Source of the DNA: Dendrophyllia cribrosa
Taxonomy: Eukaryota; Cnidaria; Anthozoa; Scleractinia; Dendrophylliidae
DNA: 64,000 nt
Assembly (NCBI GenBank): GCA_024195265.1
Contig: JAJLRJ010000005.1
Location: 19,835,536 to 19,899,535 of the forward strand
Reading direction: 5' to 3'
In this document: piece by piece, positions 62,362 to 64,000 of the stretch
Position numbering within the stretch: position 1 is the first letter of the stretch
Layout of the letters: each line of letters opens with the position of its first letter
Program-made: the position numbers and the translations under genes
Notes under the pieces: generated by a model
The model's database searches: none
What the model was told of the DNA's origin: nothing
Seen by the model: the letters and a program-made list of their open reading frames with translations, nothing else

Positions 62362-62649
62362 CTGTGGTCCTTGCTCGGTCTTGAGGTCAAACGGATTACC
62401 CACCACTCTGTTCAAGGCTCTTTCCTTGGATCTTTCCACAAACTCGTCATAAATCGATTCCTCTACAAAGGTGCGACTTCCAGCACAGCAACATTGACCC
62501 TGATTGAAAAAGAGTGCAAAGTGGCTGTTCTCCACAGCGTAGTCAAGATTGGAATCGGCAAAGACAATGTTAGGACTCTTTCCACCCAGCTCCAGTGTGG
62601 TGTTCTTCAAGTTGGATCTACCTGATGCTTGTTGAATCAAATGGCCAAC
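62362..62649 (-). CDS. Aldehyde dehydrogenase exon with catalytic Glu and Cys
   Basis: This 288-bp phase-0 exon of a class 1/2 aldehyde dehydrogenase oxidises aldehydes to acids with NAD(P). It reads [15 protein letters not shown], then [20 protein letters not shown] with the general-base Glu, [20 protein letters not shown] with the nucleophile Cys, and [14 protein letters not shown]. Borders are ttcgtcacag and gtactg on the minus strand. The gene could be ALDH1A (retinal) or ALDH2 (mitochondrial); the visible exons do not separate these, although the PQKNS tail leans to ALDH2. Confidence 0.94.
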
Positions 62650-63437
62650 CTGTGACGAAAAACAAGTGTCCAGTTAAGTACATATTGGTATTAACATTCA
62701 ATGAGAATGCAACCGAAACTCGCAGTACAATGTCACTCCACACATCACACTCCTGCATAGGTCTTTATCATGCCCCACCATTTTGTATAAAAACAAAAGA
62801 TTTACGCCGCCCAGCCTCGCAGTGAAACTGGTTGAAAACGAGGTTGGGCAGGCAAAAACAAAGCATTTTATTCTCCGGGGAGTCAACATGGCCGCCGCGT
62901 GATAAAGGCCTATTGCCGTCGCCAAATCATCTAGTTCTAATCCAGAGTCACAGAAGAAAAACTTCTGGGAATGTCATCCTCATTGAGCGGACAGTTCCAC
63001 AAGGTCCCCATAGGAGGAGGGAGAAGATGATTTCTCCTTCAGCTGTGTAGCAGTGATCGACCGGCAAACTGGTGGCACTTTGACATAGCCTCTTTGTCTT
63101 GGAAAACTCTGAAATGGTTTATTCTCTTTTCAAAGATTCACATGACATCTTCCTCTTAATGTTCTATTAGCATTTCACCTATGACAAGGGTACAGTGGTT
63201 ATAATTAGTTTTAATTTGGGACAGTTTGGACCCAAACATGTCACAATCACACAATATCATAGCTCCTTTAAAATTACAACGCAAGTTACGGTCTAGATAA
63301 TGATATATGCAAGAATCCATGCAATAGAAGGATGAGCACTGTGTTCGCAGTGTACCAGCAACAAATATCGGATCAAAGAGCTGGGGAACGTTAAAACGAA
63401 GAGCGAAAAGAGCCTAGTCATACAGTACAAAATGTAC
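62650..63437 (-). other. ALDH intron
   Basis: 788 bp of intron without recognised elements or genes. Short open frames have no support. Confidence 0.7.
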
Positions 63438-63551
63438 CTCAGTGGAGCCTGTAAATGCAATCTTATCAACTTCCATGTGCTCTGCAATAGCCATTCCTGC
63501 TGTTGGTCCATAACCTGGCACCATGTTTACAACACCTGGCGGGAAACCAGC
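63438..63551 (-). CDS. Aldehyde dehydrogenase exon ([15 protein letters not shown])
   Basis: This 114-bp phase-0 exon reads [20 protein letters not shown] and [18 protein letters not shown], the Rossmann segment with the FTGSTE nucleotide-binding loop of ALDH. It is the most upstream exon visible; earlier exons must lie beyond 64000. Borders are attgtgcag and gtacat on the minus strand. Confidence 0.92.
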
Positions 63552-64000
63552 CTGCACAATAGAATAAAGAAAACAATGCCATAAGTCTTCCATCCTGATA
63601 GCAACTGACTACACATGACAATGCATTTACTTAGAGAAGTGGTCATAACAAGACAGTATACTCGACGAGGACCCACCTTGTGGGGGGCAGGAGGCTTACG
63701 CAAGATACCACCTATCTGATGAGTGTATTAGACACAATTATTTGGCCTAAGAACTGGAGATGAGACTTAAATAATCCGTGTGCATGAAGCTTGCATTGAA
63801 AGTAGAACGGTACAGTTTCTACACCTGATAGAATGGGGACTATACCAACAAGACACCATTTTTTTTAGGTGGAGGGGAGAGAGTACATACAGAGACCGCC
63901 AGTCTTTTTGTAAAATGGCGGGTTCTGTCCGAGTGCAATAGTTTTGACCATTTCCCTTACTGTAGAATTCCAAGGGATTGTTCTCACCACATTTAACTCG
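63552..64000 (-). other. ALDH intron running to the window end
   Basis: No exon is recognised. The last 200 bases carry an open frame that looks like a dispersed repeat (PPFYKKTGG-type translation), not ALDH. Confidence 0.55.

Noticed and set aside
63767..63973. Minus-strand segment at the window end resembling the ALDH CG-IIPWNF region
   Set aside because: The similarity needs a frame change and the following residues read like a dispersed repeat, so it was not taken as an ALDH exon.

Overview
The window looks like the genome of a marine invertebrate, most likely an anthozoan cnidarian (coral or sea anemone). The reasons are intron-bearing animal genes, a very heavy load of foldback DNA transposons, a Tx1/L1-type LINE, a Gypsy-like fragment and two Polinton/Maverick-class elements. 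The taxon is an inference from style and gene families; no species marker was identified.

Host genes. (1) A PARP14-like gene lies on the plus strand with five visible exons (265-2676, 3792-4013, 6341-7922, 8862-9188, 39470-39753). It encodes KH-like repeats, three macro domains, a WWE domain and a mono-ADP-ribosyltransferase domain with an H-Y-I triad; the 5' end lies outside the window. All four splice junctions keep the reading frame. The ART domain itself is split by a 30.3-kb last intron. (2) A class 1/2 aldehyde dehydrogenase lies on the minus strand with seven visible exons from 63551 down to 49252, including the catalytic Cys exon and a ten-residue terminal exon; its 5' part lies beyond the window.

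The large PARP14 intron (9189-39469) is a transposon graveyard. It holds a small hAT-type MITE (9353-9495), a nested foldback element (10001-10323), and a compact 7.2-kb Polinton-like element (10605-17812) whose only recognisable gene is a broken protein-primed type DNA polymerase B. That element carries two later insertions. The intron also holds a 17.3-kb Polinton/Maverick (19986-37283) with long inverted termini and an exact 6-bp target duplication (aaggat).

The large Polinton has a full virus-like gene set. On the left are DNA polymerase B (minus), an HTH-like protein, an acidic-tailed putative ssDNA-binding protein, a serine-repeat protein and a small helical protein. The middle holds a membrane-hairpin protein, a collagen/tail-fibre-like protein and the A32/FtsK packaging ATPase. 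The right half holds a PPxY-bearing protein, penton-like minor capsid, a basic core-like protein, double-jelly-roll major capsid, a pVI-like protein fused to an adenoviral-type protease, a tiny zinc-ribbon protein, a VP1u-type phospholipase A2 and a chromodomain integrase. Polymerase, fibre, penton and major capsid genes are broken by frameshifts or stops, while ATPase, protease, PLA2 and most of the integrase remain open. This looks like a fairly recent but now defective insertion. Nearly every gene starts in an A-rich TAAAATG-like context.

The remainder (39754-49251 and the ALDH introns) is repeat-rich: a short-LTR Gypsy-like fragment, several TA-flanked mariner-type MITEs, a 1.6-kb palindromic mariner-type element with 0.67-kb arms, a tRNA-like sequence, a Tx1/L1 LINE fragment and long G/C or TA tracts. 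No rRNA, CRISPR array or bacterial-style operon was seen.
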